Shown piece by piece: positions 26,241-35,202 of a stretch of 64,000 bases of DNA. Under the pieces are notes generated by a model. It did no database searches, was not told the origin of the DNA, and saw only the letters and a list, made by a program, of their open reading frames with translations. How positions within the stretch are numbered: position 1 is the stretch's first letter; each line of letters starts with the position of its first letter. The position numbers and the translations under genes were made by a program. This stretch comes from Myxococcus stipitatus (lineage in GTDB: Bacteria; Myxococcota; Myxococcia; Myxococcales; Myxococcaceae): the NCBI RefSeq assembly GCF_037414475.1, contig NZ_CP147913.1, positions 3,534,001 through 3,598,000 of the forward strand, read 5' to 3'.

Positions 26241-29200
26241 GTGTCCTCCCCTTTCCTGCTGATTCCTGAATCCCAGTGGGTCGCATCGAACGCGCTGGCC
26301 TTCGCCATCCGCGACCGCTCTCCGGTGAGCCCGGGGCACACCCTGGTGATTCCGCGTCGCCCGGTCGCCACCTGGTTCGACGCCACATCCGAGGAACAGC
26401 GAGCCCTCTTCGAGTTGGTCAACGAAGTGAAGGCGGGTCTGGACACGGAGCTGCGCCCGGATGGGTACAACCTGGGCATCAACGTGGGGACCGCCGCCGG
26501 ACAGACGGTGTTCCATCTGCATGTGCATGTCATTCCCCGGTTCCAGGGGGACGTCGGAGACGCGCGCGGTGGCGTCCGGCATGTGATTCCTCACAAGGGG
26601 AACTATCTGGCCGGGCAGCAGGCGAAGCCGCTGGCCACGGGTGGACTGGAGGACCCGTTCCTGACTCATCTGGAGCCGCTGTTCTCGCGTGCAATGGATA
26701 TCGCGGTGCTCGCGGCGTTCGTGCAGGACAGTGGTCTGGAGGTGCTGCGGCAATCCGTGGACGCGGCCCTCTTGAGAGGAGCGCGCGTGCGAATCCTCAC
26801 GGGGGACTACTTGACCATCACCCAGGCGGAGGCCTTGCGGCGTCTGCTGGACTGGATGGACGAGGACAGTGTCCTCCAGGGAGGAAGCCGGGGACGCTTC
26901 GAGGCACGCATCGTGGAAGTGGAGAAGGAGCGAGTGTCCTCGTTCCATCCCAAGTCCTGGCGATTCAAGGGCCACGGGCTCGCGGTGGCGTACGTGGGTT
27001 CGAGCAACATCTCCCGCGCCGCGCTGAAGACAGGCATCGAGTGGAATCTGCGTGTCGAGCAGGACCGGGACCCTCGGGCGTGGGGCGAAGTGGTCGATGC
27101 CTTCGAGGCGTGGTGGGAGCGCGCCACGCCGCTGGAGGCGGACTGGGTGGAGGCCTATGCGCGGCGAGCGCGAATCACGCAGCGGGCCTTCGCGCCCGTC
27201 GAAGTGGAGCCGGTGCTCGCGCCTCGAGAACCCCATGTCCTTCAGCGACAGGCCTTGCAAGCGCTGAAGCGAAGCCGGGAGGAAGGTCGGCGTCGTGCGT
27301 TGGTGGTGCTCGCGACGGGATTGGGGAAGACGCTGCTGGCCGCGCTGGACGTGGCGGCCTTCGGTGCGCGGGGGGAGACACAACCACGAGTCCTCTTCGT
27401 GGCCCACCGCGAGGAGCTGTTGGTCCAGGCGGCGGAGACGTTTCGCCGTCAGTTCCCCGGGCTGCGCTTTGGTTGGTACGTGGGGACGAAGTCGTCGCTC
27501 GCGGGCGATGTGGTGTTCGCCTCGGTGCAGAAGCTGTCGAACCGCGATGGGCTGGAGGCGCTGCGAGAAGCGGAGCGTTTCGACTACGTCATCGTGGATG
27601 AAGTGCATCACGCGGCTGCGGTGAGCTATCGGGTCATTCTCTCGCGTCTGGAGCCTGCGTTCTTGCTGGGCCTCACGGCGACGCCCGAGCGCGCGGACGA
27701 GGGAGATATCCTCGGGTTGTTCGATGACCACCTCGCCTATCGGGCGGACCTGGGGGAAGGCATCGAAGCGGGGCTGCTGACGCCGTTCGCGTATCTGGGG
27801 CTCAAGGACGATGTGCCCTACGAGAACCTTCCCTGGCGAAGCCGGAGCTTCGAGCCTGAGGCACTGGCACAGGCGGTCCAGACCGAAGCACGGATGCGGA
27901 CACTATGGCGGGCGTGGGAGGAGCACGCAGCGAGCCGGACGCTCGTGTTCTGTGTCTCGGTCTCCCACGCGAACTATGTCCAGCGATGGCTGAGTGAAAA
28001 GGGCGTGAGGACCGCGGCGGTCTACTCCGGGCCGGGCTCGGCGGACCGAGCGCAGACTCTGAGAGAGCTGGCGGAAGGCACGTTGGATGCGGTGTGTTCG
28101 GTGGACCTCTTCAACGAGGGCGTGGATGTGCCGAGCATCGACCGCGTGGTGATGCTGCGCCCCACGGAGTCACCCGTCGTCTTTCTCCAGCAACTGGGCC
28201 GAGGCCTGCGCAGGTCCGAGGGGAAGACGCGCGTCACGGTCATCGACTTCGTGGGCAACCATCGCTTGTTCCTCGACCGGGTGCGCACCCTGTTGGCGTT
28301 GGGACGTGGAGCGATGTCGCTGCGAGACTTCCTGGTGCACGACAAACAGCCCGAGCTGCCACCGGGTTGCTCCGTGCAAGTGGAGGTCGAGGCGAAGGAG
28401 ATGCTGCGCCATTTCCTCGCGACAGGAGAGACCGAGGTCGCGCGCATGTACCGCGAGCTGCGAGACAGCCGGGGCCAGCGCCCCACCATCGGAGAGCTGT
28501 ACCGGTTGGGTTACGCGCCCGCGTCGCTGAGCAAGCGCGGCGAGCACTCCGGGTGGTTCCAGTTCGTGGAGGCTGAAAAGGACCTCACCGACGCGCAGGC
28601 CCGAGCCCTGAGGCAAGACCCCGCGTGGTTCCGGGACCTCGAGTTCACGCACATGAGCAAGTGCTTCAAGATGGTGTTGTTGGAGGCATTGCTCGAGGCG
28701 GGTGCGCTGGAAGGGGGCCTGTCCTTGCCCGAGCTGGCGCGTCGGAGCCTGTCCATCCTGCGACGCAATCCTGAGCTGCTACAGGACATCGCGGGGGCCG
28801 AAGCGCTGGACCGTTCGCTCGACCCGAGCGCGTCGAAGTTCCTCGCGTATTGGAAGACGAACCCAGTCCACGAATGGACGCAGGACGGGAAGTGGTTCCG
28901 AGTGGAGGGAGACAGGTTCGTCCCGCGCTTCGCGCTGACGGAGGACACGCGAGAGTCCTTCGAGGAGATGACACGAGAGCTGGTCGAGTATCGACTGGCA
29001 CAGTACCGCCGCCGTCGGCTCATCCAGTCTCAGGAACCCGGGATGTCCTTCGAGGCACAGGTCATCACCAACCAACGAGAGCCGATTCTCAAGCTCCCCG
29101 ACCGGAGACAGCGGCCCGACATTCCACAGGGCGTCACCGAGGTCCGGCTCCCTGGTGGTGAGTCGTGGCGATTCAACTTCGTGAAGATCGCCGTCAATGT

Positions 29201-30065
29201 CGCGAAGCCCGAGGGAGAGGAGAAGAACCAGCTTCCGAAGCTCCTGAGAGGTTGGTTCGATGACTTCGCGGGGAAGCCGGGCACGGCCTTCCGAGTCCGC
29301 TTCACGCCGCACGCGGAGGGTTGGAACGTCGAGCCGGTACGAGCCGAGGTGCTCGCCTTCAAGCGTCCGACGGGTTGCATCTCGTTCCCGACGCTGCGCG
29401 CGGCCGCGGGGGCCGCCAGTCATGCGCTGGCGCTGGAGCAAGCCCCCGACGCGGAGTGGGTCCGTCTACCGATTCAAGCGCGGGGTGAAGGGTTGTTCGC
29501 GGTGCGCGCGTCGGGTGACTCGATGAATGGAGGAGACCACCCCATCCGTGATGGGGACTGGCTGGTGATGCGCTACGCCCGCGACCTCTCGCCGAGAGAC
29601 CTCGAAGGCAAGGTGGCGCTCATCCAGGTGCCAGATGCAGCGGGGTATGCCTATCAGGTGAAGCGACTTGTGACTGTCGATGGGCGCTGGATGTTGCGGT
29701 CCGACAATCCCGAGCACGCGACAATCGTCGCGAGTGATGGGACTGAGCCCATCGCCCAGTTGGTCGAAGTGCTGACACCCGAGAGCCTCGCGCCATCCCC
29801 TGGGACCCGGCTCACGGAGTCACAGGTCATGGAGCACTTGGGTGTGTCCACGCCACTGAAGACAGGACGACAAGACGGACACTTGTTCCTCGTGGTCACG
29901 GGAAGTGATGAGCCTCGCCTCGAAACGCGAGTCCCGGACCGAAGACCTGGGGAGACAGCGTTCGTCCTGACACGAGAGTTCCCCCAGGACGCCTGGCGCT
30001 ATGAGGGCGTGGCGCACTGGAGCGAGGCCAACGGTCGCTGGTCGCTTGGAGTCACCAACGAGTGA
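26241..30065 (+). CDS. HIT-PLD-SF2 helicase-S24 peptidase fusion, putative defence protein
   Basis: A 1274-residue multidomain protein. Residues 1-110 are a HIT nucleotide hydrolase/transferase domain with the triad H92-x-H94-x-H96. Residues about 140-300 are a PLD-like nuclease unit with one HxK motif (H236, K238) and GSSN at 253. Residues about 330-690 are a superfamily 2 helicase: GLGKT (360-364), DEVHH (453-457), TATPE (479-483) and QLGRGLRR (651-658). A helical region and a linking domain (about 950-1060) follow, then a LexA-like S24 domain with candidate dyad S1094 (ASGDSMN) and K1141 (YQVKRL). PLD-helicase fusions of the DUF3427 type are associated with defence islands. A McrBC-like pair follows on the same strand. 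GTG start. Confidence 0.85.
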   Translation: MSSPFLLIPESQWVASNALAFAIRDRSPVSPGHTLVIPRRPVATWFDATSEEQRALFELVNEVKAGLDTELRPDGYNLGINVGTAAGQTVFHLHVHVIPRFQGDVGDARGGVRHVIPHKGNYLAGQQAKPLATGGLEDPFLTHLEPLFSRAMDIAVLAAFVQDSGLEVLRQSVDAALLRGARVRILTGDYLTITQAEALRRLLDWMDEDSVLQGGSRGRFEARIVEVEKERVSSFHPKSWRFKGHGLAVAYVGSSNISRAALKTGIEWNLRVEQDRDPRAWGEVVDAFEAWWERATPLEADWVEAYARRARITQRAFAPVEVEPVLAPREPHVLQRQALQALKRSREEGRRRALVVLATGLGKTLLAALDVAAFGARGETQPRVLFVAHREELLVQAAETFRRQFPGLRFGWYVGTKSSLAGDVVFASVQKLSNRDGLEALREAERFDYVIVDEVHHAAAVSYRVILSRLEPAFLLGLTATPERADEGDILGLFDDHLAYRADLGEGIEAGLLTPFAYLGLKDDVPYENLPWRSRSFEPEALAQAVQTEARMRTLWRAWEEHAASRTLVFCVSVSHANYVQRWLSEKGVRTAAVYSGPGSADRAQTLRELAEGTLDAVCSVDLFNEGVDVPSIDRVVMLRPTESPVVFLQQLGRGLRRSEGKTRVTVIDFVGNHRLFLDRVRTLLALGRGAMSLRDFLVHDKQPELPPGCSVQVEVEAKEMLRHFLATGETEVARMYRELRDSRGQRPTIGELYRLGYAPASLSKRGEHSGWFQFVEAEKDLTDAQARALRQDPAWFRDLEFTHMSKCFKMVLLEALLEAGALEGGLSLPELARRSLSILRRNPELLQDIAGAEALDRSLDPSASKFLAYWKTNPVHEWTQDGKWFRVEGDRFVPRFALTEDTRESFEEMTRELVEYRLAQYRRRRLIQSQEPGMSFEAQVITNQREPILKLPDRRQRPDIPQGVTEVRLPGGESWRFNFVKIAVNVAKPEGEEKNQLPKLLRGWFDDFAGKPGTAFRVRFTPHAEGWNVEPVRAEVLAFKRPTGCISFPTLRAAAGAASHALALEQAPDAEWVRLPIQARGEGLFAVRASGDSMNGGDHPIRDGDWLVMRYARDLSPRDLEGKVALIQVPDAAGYAYQVKRLVTVDGRWMLRSDNPEHATIVASDGTEPIAQLVEVLTPESLAPSPGTRLTESQVMEHLGVSTPLKTGRQDGHLFLVVTGSDEPRLETRVPDRRPGETAFVLTREFPQDAWRYEGVAHWSEANGRWSLGVTNE

Positions 30066-30144
30066 GTGGTTGCCGCTCTCCGAAAGGGCATGTCATCGTT
30101 TCCAGCCAAGAACAGCAACCGCGGACTGGCCGGGGGATGGTGTC

Positions 30145-32433
30145 GTGCTGACTGACGCGCAGGTGAAGGAGCTCTGGGAGAAGGCCCAGCCTTTTCCGGG
30201 GTGGGAGCAGTGGCAGAAGAACTACTGCGACTTGCTGCGGAAGGTCCGTGACCTCTCGGATGAAGAGCTGGCCCGGCCTGAGAACCAGGAGCTGCTTTGG
30301 TCGGCGGATGACCTCGTCCCTCTCGGCCCGCCCGGCAAGGTTGAGGTGAACGGGGCCTTCACCGACCCGGAGATCGTCGCCGCTGTCATCGAGCTCCGAC
30401 ATCTCAACTGGCCCAGTGACCCCAACACGCGGGCGGAGTCCCTGGAGGAAGCCGGAGAGCGAATCCTCTCCCTCGTCTCTCCTCGACACAGCCCACAACG
30501 CCCACAAGCGCGTCTGTGGCGACTGTTCGCAGTGCTCCTTCCGTCGGAGTTCCACTGCACATTCGACTTTCAGGCCCAGCTCAGTATCTCCAACATGCTG
30601 TTGCCCAAGGAGATCCCACACAGTCACGCGCTCGTTCGGGAGCGGCTGCGGAAGGTCCTCGGGACCGAGCGAACCCTGGAAGAGCATGTCCGTCGGTCCG
30701 TGTTTTGTTGGTGGCTCCAGGCGCACTACGAGGACATTGAGGACGGCCTGCACGATTTGAATCTGAGGACACCGACTCCGACGGAAACGCTCCATCCCAT
30801 TGTCCTGTGGCCCTTTGGAAAACAGTTCAAGGCAAACGCGGCATTCAGGCTTCTCGTCAACGCCTATCGCGATGTGATTCGGACTTCGACTGCTGGCATC
30901 ACTCGCGAAGATCTCGTGAAAGAGCTGGGCGACAATGACGAATACATGAACCTGTCGTACTCGACGCGACGAAGCCTCGTCGCACGGGTAACCGGGCTGG
31001 GCTTCCTGGAGGAAGGAGAACACCGGCTCCTCCACCCAACCTTGGATGGTTATGAGCTCCTGGAATGCGACGTGCCCGACATCCTGGTCCATCGGATGCT
31101 CGAGCGTGTCTTCCCCATCGCCTCCATCTTGCGGTTCCTCAAGGACGGCCCCCGCTCGGGTCCGGAGATTGTCAGCTACCAGCAGAAGATCTACCCAGGC
31201 TGGACTGGCACCATGGCGCCCTCCGCGAACCTGGCATGGGTCAAAGCGCTCCACCTGGTGGATCCGCTGCCGGGCAGGACGTACCAGCTCAATGCCTATG
31301 GTGCCGCATGGGAGGCACGGCTCCCGGCGGGGCTTCCTTCTCAAGCGCCTGAAATCCACGTCGCCGAGGACATGCTCGAGGACCTGGTGTCGGAGGTGGC
31401 CCAGGAGCTACAGCCTCCCACTATCGCGCCTCCTCCCCGTCCCTGGCCCGGACTGAACGAGCTTCGCCAAGGCCTCCAGAGCGACCCACTGACGCGAAGC
31501 TTCGTGCTCGACGATTCCCAGCTCAGCGCGCTCCACCACGCGTGGCACTGTCATCCTCACAAGCGCTTCGTCATCCTCGCGGGACTCTCGGGCACAGGAA
31601 AGACGGCGCTCGTCCGACACTATGCTCGCGTCTACTGCGCGGCGCTGAACCTGGACCTGGGGAAGCACCTGGAGGTCGTGGCTGTCTCTCCCGACTGGAA
31701 GGACCCTACGGGCCTGCTCGGCTACTACAACGCCTTGCACGAAGTCCCAACGTTCCAGGTCGAGCCGACACTGCGACTGCTGCTCAGCGCCACGAAGAAC
31801 CCCTCCCTGCCCTACTTCCTCCTCCTCGACGAGATGAACCTCGCGCGGGTCGAGCAGTACTTCGCCCCCTTCCTCTCATCCATGGAGTCCGAACTCCCTA
31901 TCGCGCTGCACGGACAAGACTCCCCGGTCAACGGTGTGCCTCATCGGCTCCCGTGGCCTCGAAACCTGTTCATCGCGGGCACGGTGAACATGGATGAGTC
32001 GACCTTCCCCTTCAGTGACAAGGTGCTGGACCGCGCCTTCACCCTGGAGTTCTGGGACGTCAACCTCCGCGCCTTCTTCGAGGCCCGACAGGCCGAGCGT
32101 CAGCCCGCGCTGGAACACGCCATCGAGGCGTTCCACCAGGCCCTGCGGCCCATTCGTCGGCACTTCGGCTACCGGACCGCGGGCGAGCTGCTCTCCTTCG
32201 TGGAGGCAGCAGGTCCCGACGCCTCCCTAGAAGAACAACGCCGTCTGTTGGACCAGGGAATCTTCTCCAAGGTCCTTCCTCGACTCCGTGGCGAATCGAA
32301 CCCCGAGCTGCGCAACGCCTTCACGGTGCTCAAGAAGCTCTGCGAGACGGAGTCTCTCAAGCGGTGTGGCGAGAAGCTGAGCCAGATGGAGGCCAACAAC
32401 CCTCGCACGGGCGTCATCCGGTTCTGGTCGTGA
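30145..32433 (+). CDS. McrB-like AAA+ NTPase
   Basis: A 762-residue protein. The first 450 residues, variable and partly winged-helix in character, probably hold target-recognition modules. The C-terminal third is an AAA+ domain of the McrB family: Walker A GLSGTGKT (480-487), a conserved AVSPDWKDPTGLLGY segment, Walker B LLLDEMNLARVEQYF (D562, E563), and GTVNMDEST as sensor region. McrB uses GTP hydrolysis to translocate DNA and activate the McrC nuclease, whose relative is the next gene, one base away. I chose the GTG at 30145 with GGGGG ahead; upstream in-frame starts would run into the helicase gene. Exact nucleotide preference is unknown. Confidence 0.82.
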   Translation: MLTDAQVKELWEKAQPFPGWEQWQKNYCDLLRKVRDLSDEELARPENQELLWSADDLVPLGPPGKVEVNGAFTDPEIVAAVIELRHLNWPSDPNTRAESLEEAGERILSLVSPRHSPQRPQARLWRLFAVLLPSEFHCTFDFQAQLSISNMLLPKEIPHSHALVRERLRKVLGTERTLEEHVRRSVFCWWLQAHYEDIEDGLHDLNLRTPTPTETLHPIVLWPFGKQFKANAAFRLLVNAYRDVIRTSTAGITREDLVKELGDNDEYMNLSYSTRRSLVARVTGLGFLEEGEHRLLHPTLDGYELLECDVPDILVHRMLERVFPIASILRFLKDGPRSGPEIVSYQQKIYPGWTGTMAPSANLAWVKALHLVDPLPGRTYQLNAYGAAWEARLPAGLPSQAPEIHVAEDMLEDLVSEVAQELQPPTIAPPPRPWPGLNELRQGLQSDPLTRSFVLDDSQLSALHHAWHCHPHKRFVILAGLSGTGKTALVRHYARVYCAALNLDLGKHLEVVAVSPDWKDPTGLLGYYNALHEVPTFQVEPTLRLLLSATKNPSLPYFLLLDEMNLARVEQYFAPFLSSMESELPIALHGQDSPVNGVPHRLPWPRNLFIAGTVNMDESTFPFSDKVLDRAFTLEFWDVNLRAFFEARQAERQPALEHAIEAFHQALRPIRRHFGYRTAGELLSFVEAAGPDASLEEQRRLLDQGIFSKVLPRLRGESNPELRNAFTVLKKLCETESLKRCGEKLSQMEANNPRTGVIRFWS

Positions 32434-32434
32434 C

Positions 32435-34063
32435 ATGTACTTCCGGGACGCGAAAGGCCATCACCTCGAAGGCATCCTCCAGGACGGTGTCGTCGTCCTC
32501 GAAGAGGACCAGACCTATCAAATCGCCCTGCAACTGAGTGAAGCGGCGCAGGTGGAGTGTCGCGGCTGGTTCGGTGAGATGGAGCTGGAGTGGGACTCCA
32601 CCTCCACCAGCTTCACCCTTCGAACGAGCTACTGGGTCGGGACTCAATCGCTGCGCATCCATGGCCCCCAGGGAGAGCAGCACCTCCCCGTGGAGGTGCT
32701 GCCTCGCAAGACCAAGCTCCAGCGCGAGGCTTGGGCCCATCTGCTCAGTGACCTGGACGCATGGATGCCCGGAGCCACGGTGGGCCAGGAAGGGGGCCGA
32801 CATGGCAACGTGGGACACCACGGCTGCGACATCGCGGGAGTGGCCTCGGTGCTCGGCGACCTGGTGCCCGCGTTCGAGACCGCGCTGACGTCCGTGCTCC
32901 GCGCCCCCAAGGAGCACTCGGTCGAACACTGGACCGAGGTCCCCATCCACTCCGTCAAACAAGCGGACCGAGGAACCTTGCGCTGGCTCGCGAGCCATCC
33001 GAACACCTACCAAGGTGTCCGAGGCTACGCGGAGAGCTTCGGCGCTGGCCCCGTCCCACGAGTCCCCAGCCGCGCCTGGCAAGGTGCCCTTGACCACGCG
33101 GCCAATCGCCACGTCGCGTGGCTGACACGCCAGGTGGTGCTCAAGCTCCGAGACACCGTGGAGTGTGTTCAGAGGGGACTCAAGAAGGCGAAGTCACTGG
33201 ACCCTGATTTGAAGCGTTGGTGTGACGCGCGAGTCCAGCGGCTGGCCCAGGGAGCCCACGACCTCGAGTCCCTCCTGCTCGAAACACCGCTGGGCACGAT
33301 GACACCCGAGTACGCCTCGGACTCGGCGATTCTCACGTTCGTCGATGACCCGCTCTATGCGCGGGTCCATGCCTTCGCCCAGCTCTTCCTCTCACCTCGG
33401 TTCCAGCTTCCCGCCGACGATGCGCACCTGGCCGCTCCCGTTCGGCCGTCCTACGAGCTCTATGAACTCTGGACGTTCCTCGCGCTGCGACAACTGCTGG
33501 CGGAGGTTCTCCCTGAAGCCGAGTGGAGCGAAGACAACATCGACACCCTTCGACTCTTTGACGAGAAATCCCACGGTGCCAGCTACACCGCGAGCTGGCG
33601 GGGCCACGGAACCCTGACCCTCTCTTTCAATCTCTCGTTCCCCGCCTTCCTCACGAAGGAGCGAAAGAGGAGCTCACACTGGAGCATCTCGAAAACAAGG
33701 CGCCCGGACCTCGTCGTGACCTGGCGGCCCGAAGGGGGACAGGCGCGCTGGCTGTGTCTCGATGCGAAGTACCGCACCGCCCCCCAAGACATCGCCGACG
33801 CCTTCGAGTCCGCCCACGTCTACCGTGACTCCCTCCGGTGGCGAGACATGGGAGCGCAAGGACGCTGCGAGGGCGCGGTGCTGCTCGTTCCCGCCAGGCT
33901 CCCCGAGACAGAGCCCTGGTTCGAGAAGTCCTTCCGCGACGAGCATCACGTGGGCGTCTTCTGCCTGACGCCTGGGCAACCGCCGCCCACCGAGCTCATC
34001 GAGTGGCTCCTTCACACCCTCGCGTTGAAGCCCCTCGCTACTGAATCGACAGCAGTCGGATGA
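32435..34063 (+). CDS. DUF2357/McrC-like PD-(D/E)XK nuclease
   Basis: A 542-residue protein. The N-terminal half resembles the DUF2357 domain of McrC-like and LlaJI-like restriction proteins. The C-terminal half carries a PD-(D/E)XK nuclease core: P424-D425 in RRPDLVVTW and D443-A-K445 in CLDAKYR. McrC subunits need McrB for cleavage, and McrB is encoded directly upstream; only one base separates stop and start. The last 26 bases overlap the convergent exporter gene. I infer a type IV-like (modified DNA) or related restriction system; the target modification cannot be read from sequence. Confidence 0.82.
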   Translation: MYFRDAKGHHLEGILQDGVVVLEEDQTYQIALQLSEAAQVECRGWFGEMELEWDSTSTSFTLRTSYWVGTQSLRIHGPQGEQHLPVEVLPRKTKLQREAWAHLLSDLDAWMPGATVGQEGGRHGNVGHHGCDIAGVASVLGDLVPAFETALTSVLRAPKEHSVEHWTEVPIHSVKQADRGTLRWLASHPNTYQGVRGYAESFGAGPVPRVPSRAWQGALDHAANRHVAWLTRQVVLKLRDTVECVQRGLKKAKSLDPDLKRWCDARVQRLAQGAHDLESLLLETPLGTMTPEYASDSAILTFVDDPLYARVHAFAQLFLSPRFQLPADDAHLAAPVRPSYELYELWTFLALRQLLAEVLPEAEWSEDNIDTLRLFDEKSHGASYTASWRGHGTLTLSFNLSFPAFLTKERKRSSHWSISKTRRPDLVVTWRPEGGQARWLCLDAKYRTAPQDIADAFESAHVYRDSLRWRDMGAQGRCEGAVLLVPARLPETEPWFEKSFRDEHHVGVFCLTPGQPPPTELIEWLLHTLALKPLATESTAVG

Positions 34064-35135
34064 GCCCCCAGGCAGACAGCGCCAGGCCCGCGAAGCCCAC
34101 GAGGCCCGCGTAGACCACTCGCATGCCCGCGCGCCGCAGCATGCTGATGTGAGTCCCCATCCCCATCGCCCCCATGGCCATCACCATGAGGAAGACGCTC
34201 GCCGTGGAGAGCGCGGCCTTCCCCGCCGCCGGCACCACTCCCACCGAGCCGAGCACCCCCACCGCGATGAACCCCAACACGAACCAGGGAATCGGCGGCT
34301 CCTTCCACGAGTAGCGCACCTTCCCTCCCGCCCCGGACATCAACCCCAACACCACCAACGCCGGCGCCAACAACACCACGCGCGTCAACTTCACCAGCGT
34401 CCCCAAATCCCCCGCCGCGGTCCCCCACGTGAACGCCGCCGCCATCACCTGCGCCACCTCGTGCAACGTGGCCCCCGACAGAATCGCGAGCTGCGCCGTG
34501 GTCAACCCCAACAGCGGTCCCACAAAGACGTAGAACAGCACCCCCATCGTCCCCAGAATCCCGCACAGGCCCACCGCCAGCGTGGTGTCCTCCTCCTCCG
34601 CGCGCGTCACGGAACTCGCCGCCACCACCGCGCTCGCACCACAGATGGATGTCCCCACCGCCAGCAACGTCCCTAACTTCTCCGGGACACCGAAGCGCCG
34701 CGTCACCCAACGGATGCCCAGGATTCCTCCGACGATGACGGCCAGCGCCAGCAACAACACCCTCGGCCCCACCTTCGCCACCAGCGCGAAGTCCAACCGC
34801 GCCCCCATCAACACGATGCCCAACCGCAACACCGTGCGCGCCGAGTAACGCGTCCCCTCCACCAACACCGAGGGCATCCCCATCACCGAACGCAACGCGA
34901 TGCCCACGAGCAACGCCACCGTCAGCGGCCCCACGACCTTCAGCCCCGGCAACGTGGCGAGCCAATAGCTGCCCACCGCCAACGCCGCGGCCAGCACCAA
35001 CCCCGGCAAACGCCGCCTCCAGACCTCCCCTGTCGGAAGTGATGAGGCAACAGGTGTCACCGGACCAGACGCCGGTCCTCCCTGCACCTCGGGCTCGGAG
35101 ACAGTCGCGTCGGGGGTCGCTAGTGGAGCAGTCAT
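34038..35135 (-). CDS. YeiH-family putative sulfate/sulfite exporter
   Basis: A 365-residue inner-membrane protein with about ten helices. A polar, Pro-rich N-terminus precedes them. Family hallmarks are GTSICGASAVVAASSV and LSGATLHEVAQVMAAAF. YeiH/YadS proteins are annotated as putative sulfate exporters. Standing downstream of a persulfide dioxygenase, which makes sulfite, it is a sensible export route for sulfite or its oxidation product. Its 3' end overlaps the McrC-like gene convergently by 26 bases. Last gene of the sulfur cluster. Confidence 0.8.
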   Translation of the reverse strand: MTAPLATPDATVSEPEVQGGPASGPVTPVASSLPTGEVWRRRLPGLVLAAALAVGSYWLATLPGLKVVGPLTVALLVGIALRSVMGMPSVLVEGTRYSARTVLRLGIVLMGARLDFALVAKVGPRVLLLALAVIVGGILGIRWVTRRFGVPEKLGTLLAVGTSICGASAVVAASSVTRAEEEDTTLAVGLCGILGTMGVLFYVFVGPLLGLTTAQLAILSGATLHEVAQVMAAAFTWGTAAGDLGTLVKLTRVVLLAPALVVLGLMSGAGGKVRYSWKEPPIPWFVLGFIAVGVLGSVGVVPAAGKAALSTASVFLMVMAMGAMGMGTHISMLRRAGMRVVYAGLVGFAGLALSAWGLIRLLSIQ

Positions 35136-35153
35136 CGTGTTTGTCGTCTCCGT

Positions 35154-35190
35154 CCGGAAGTGCCAGGCCCCAAGGCCCGTGCACTTCCGG
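35154..35190. repeat. Perfect inverted repeat between persulfide dioxygenase and exporter genes
   Basis: Arms CCGGAAGTGC (35154-35163) and GCACTTCCGG (35181-35190) are exact, with a 17-base spacer that itself can pair (GGCC words). On the minus-strand RNA the stem ends a few bases before the ribosome site GGAG of the exporter gene. It may be an attenuator, a processing hairpin or an operator limiting exporter expression. Confidence 0.55.
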
Positions 35191-35202
35191 CTCGAGGTCG
35201 TT

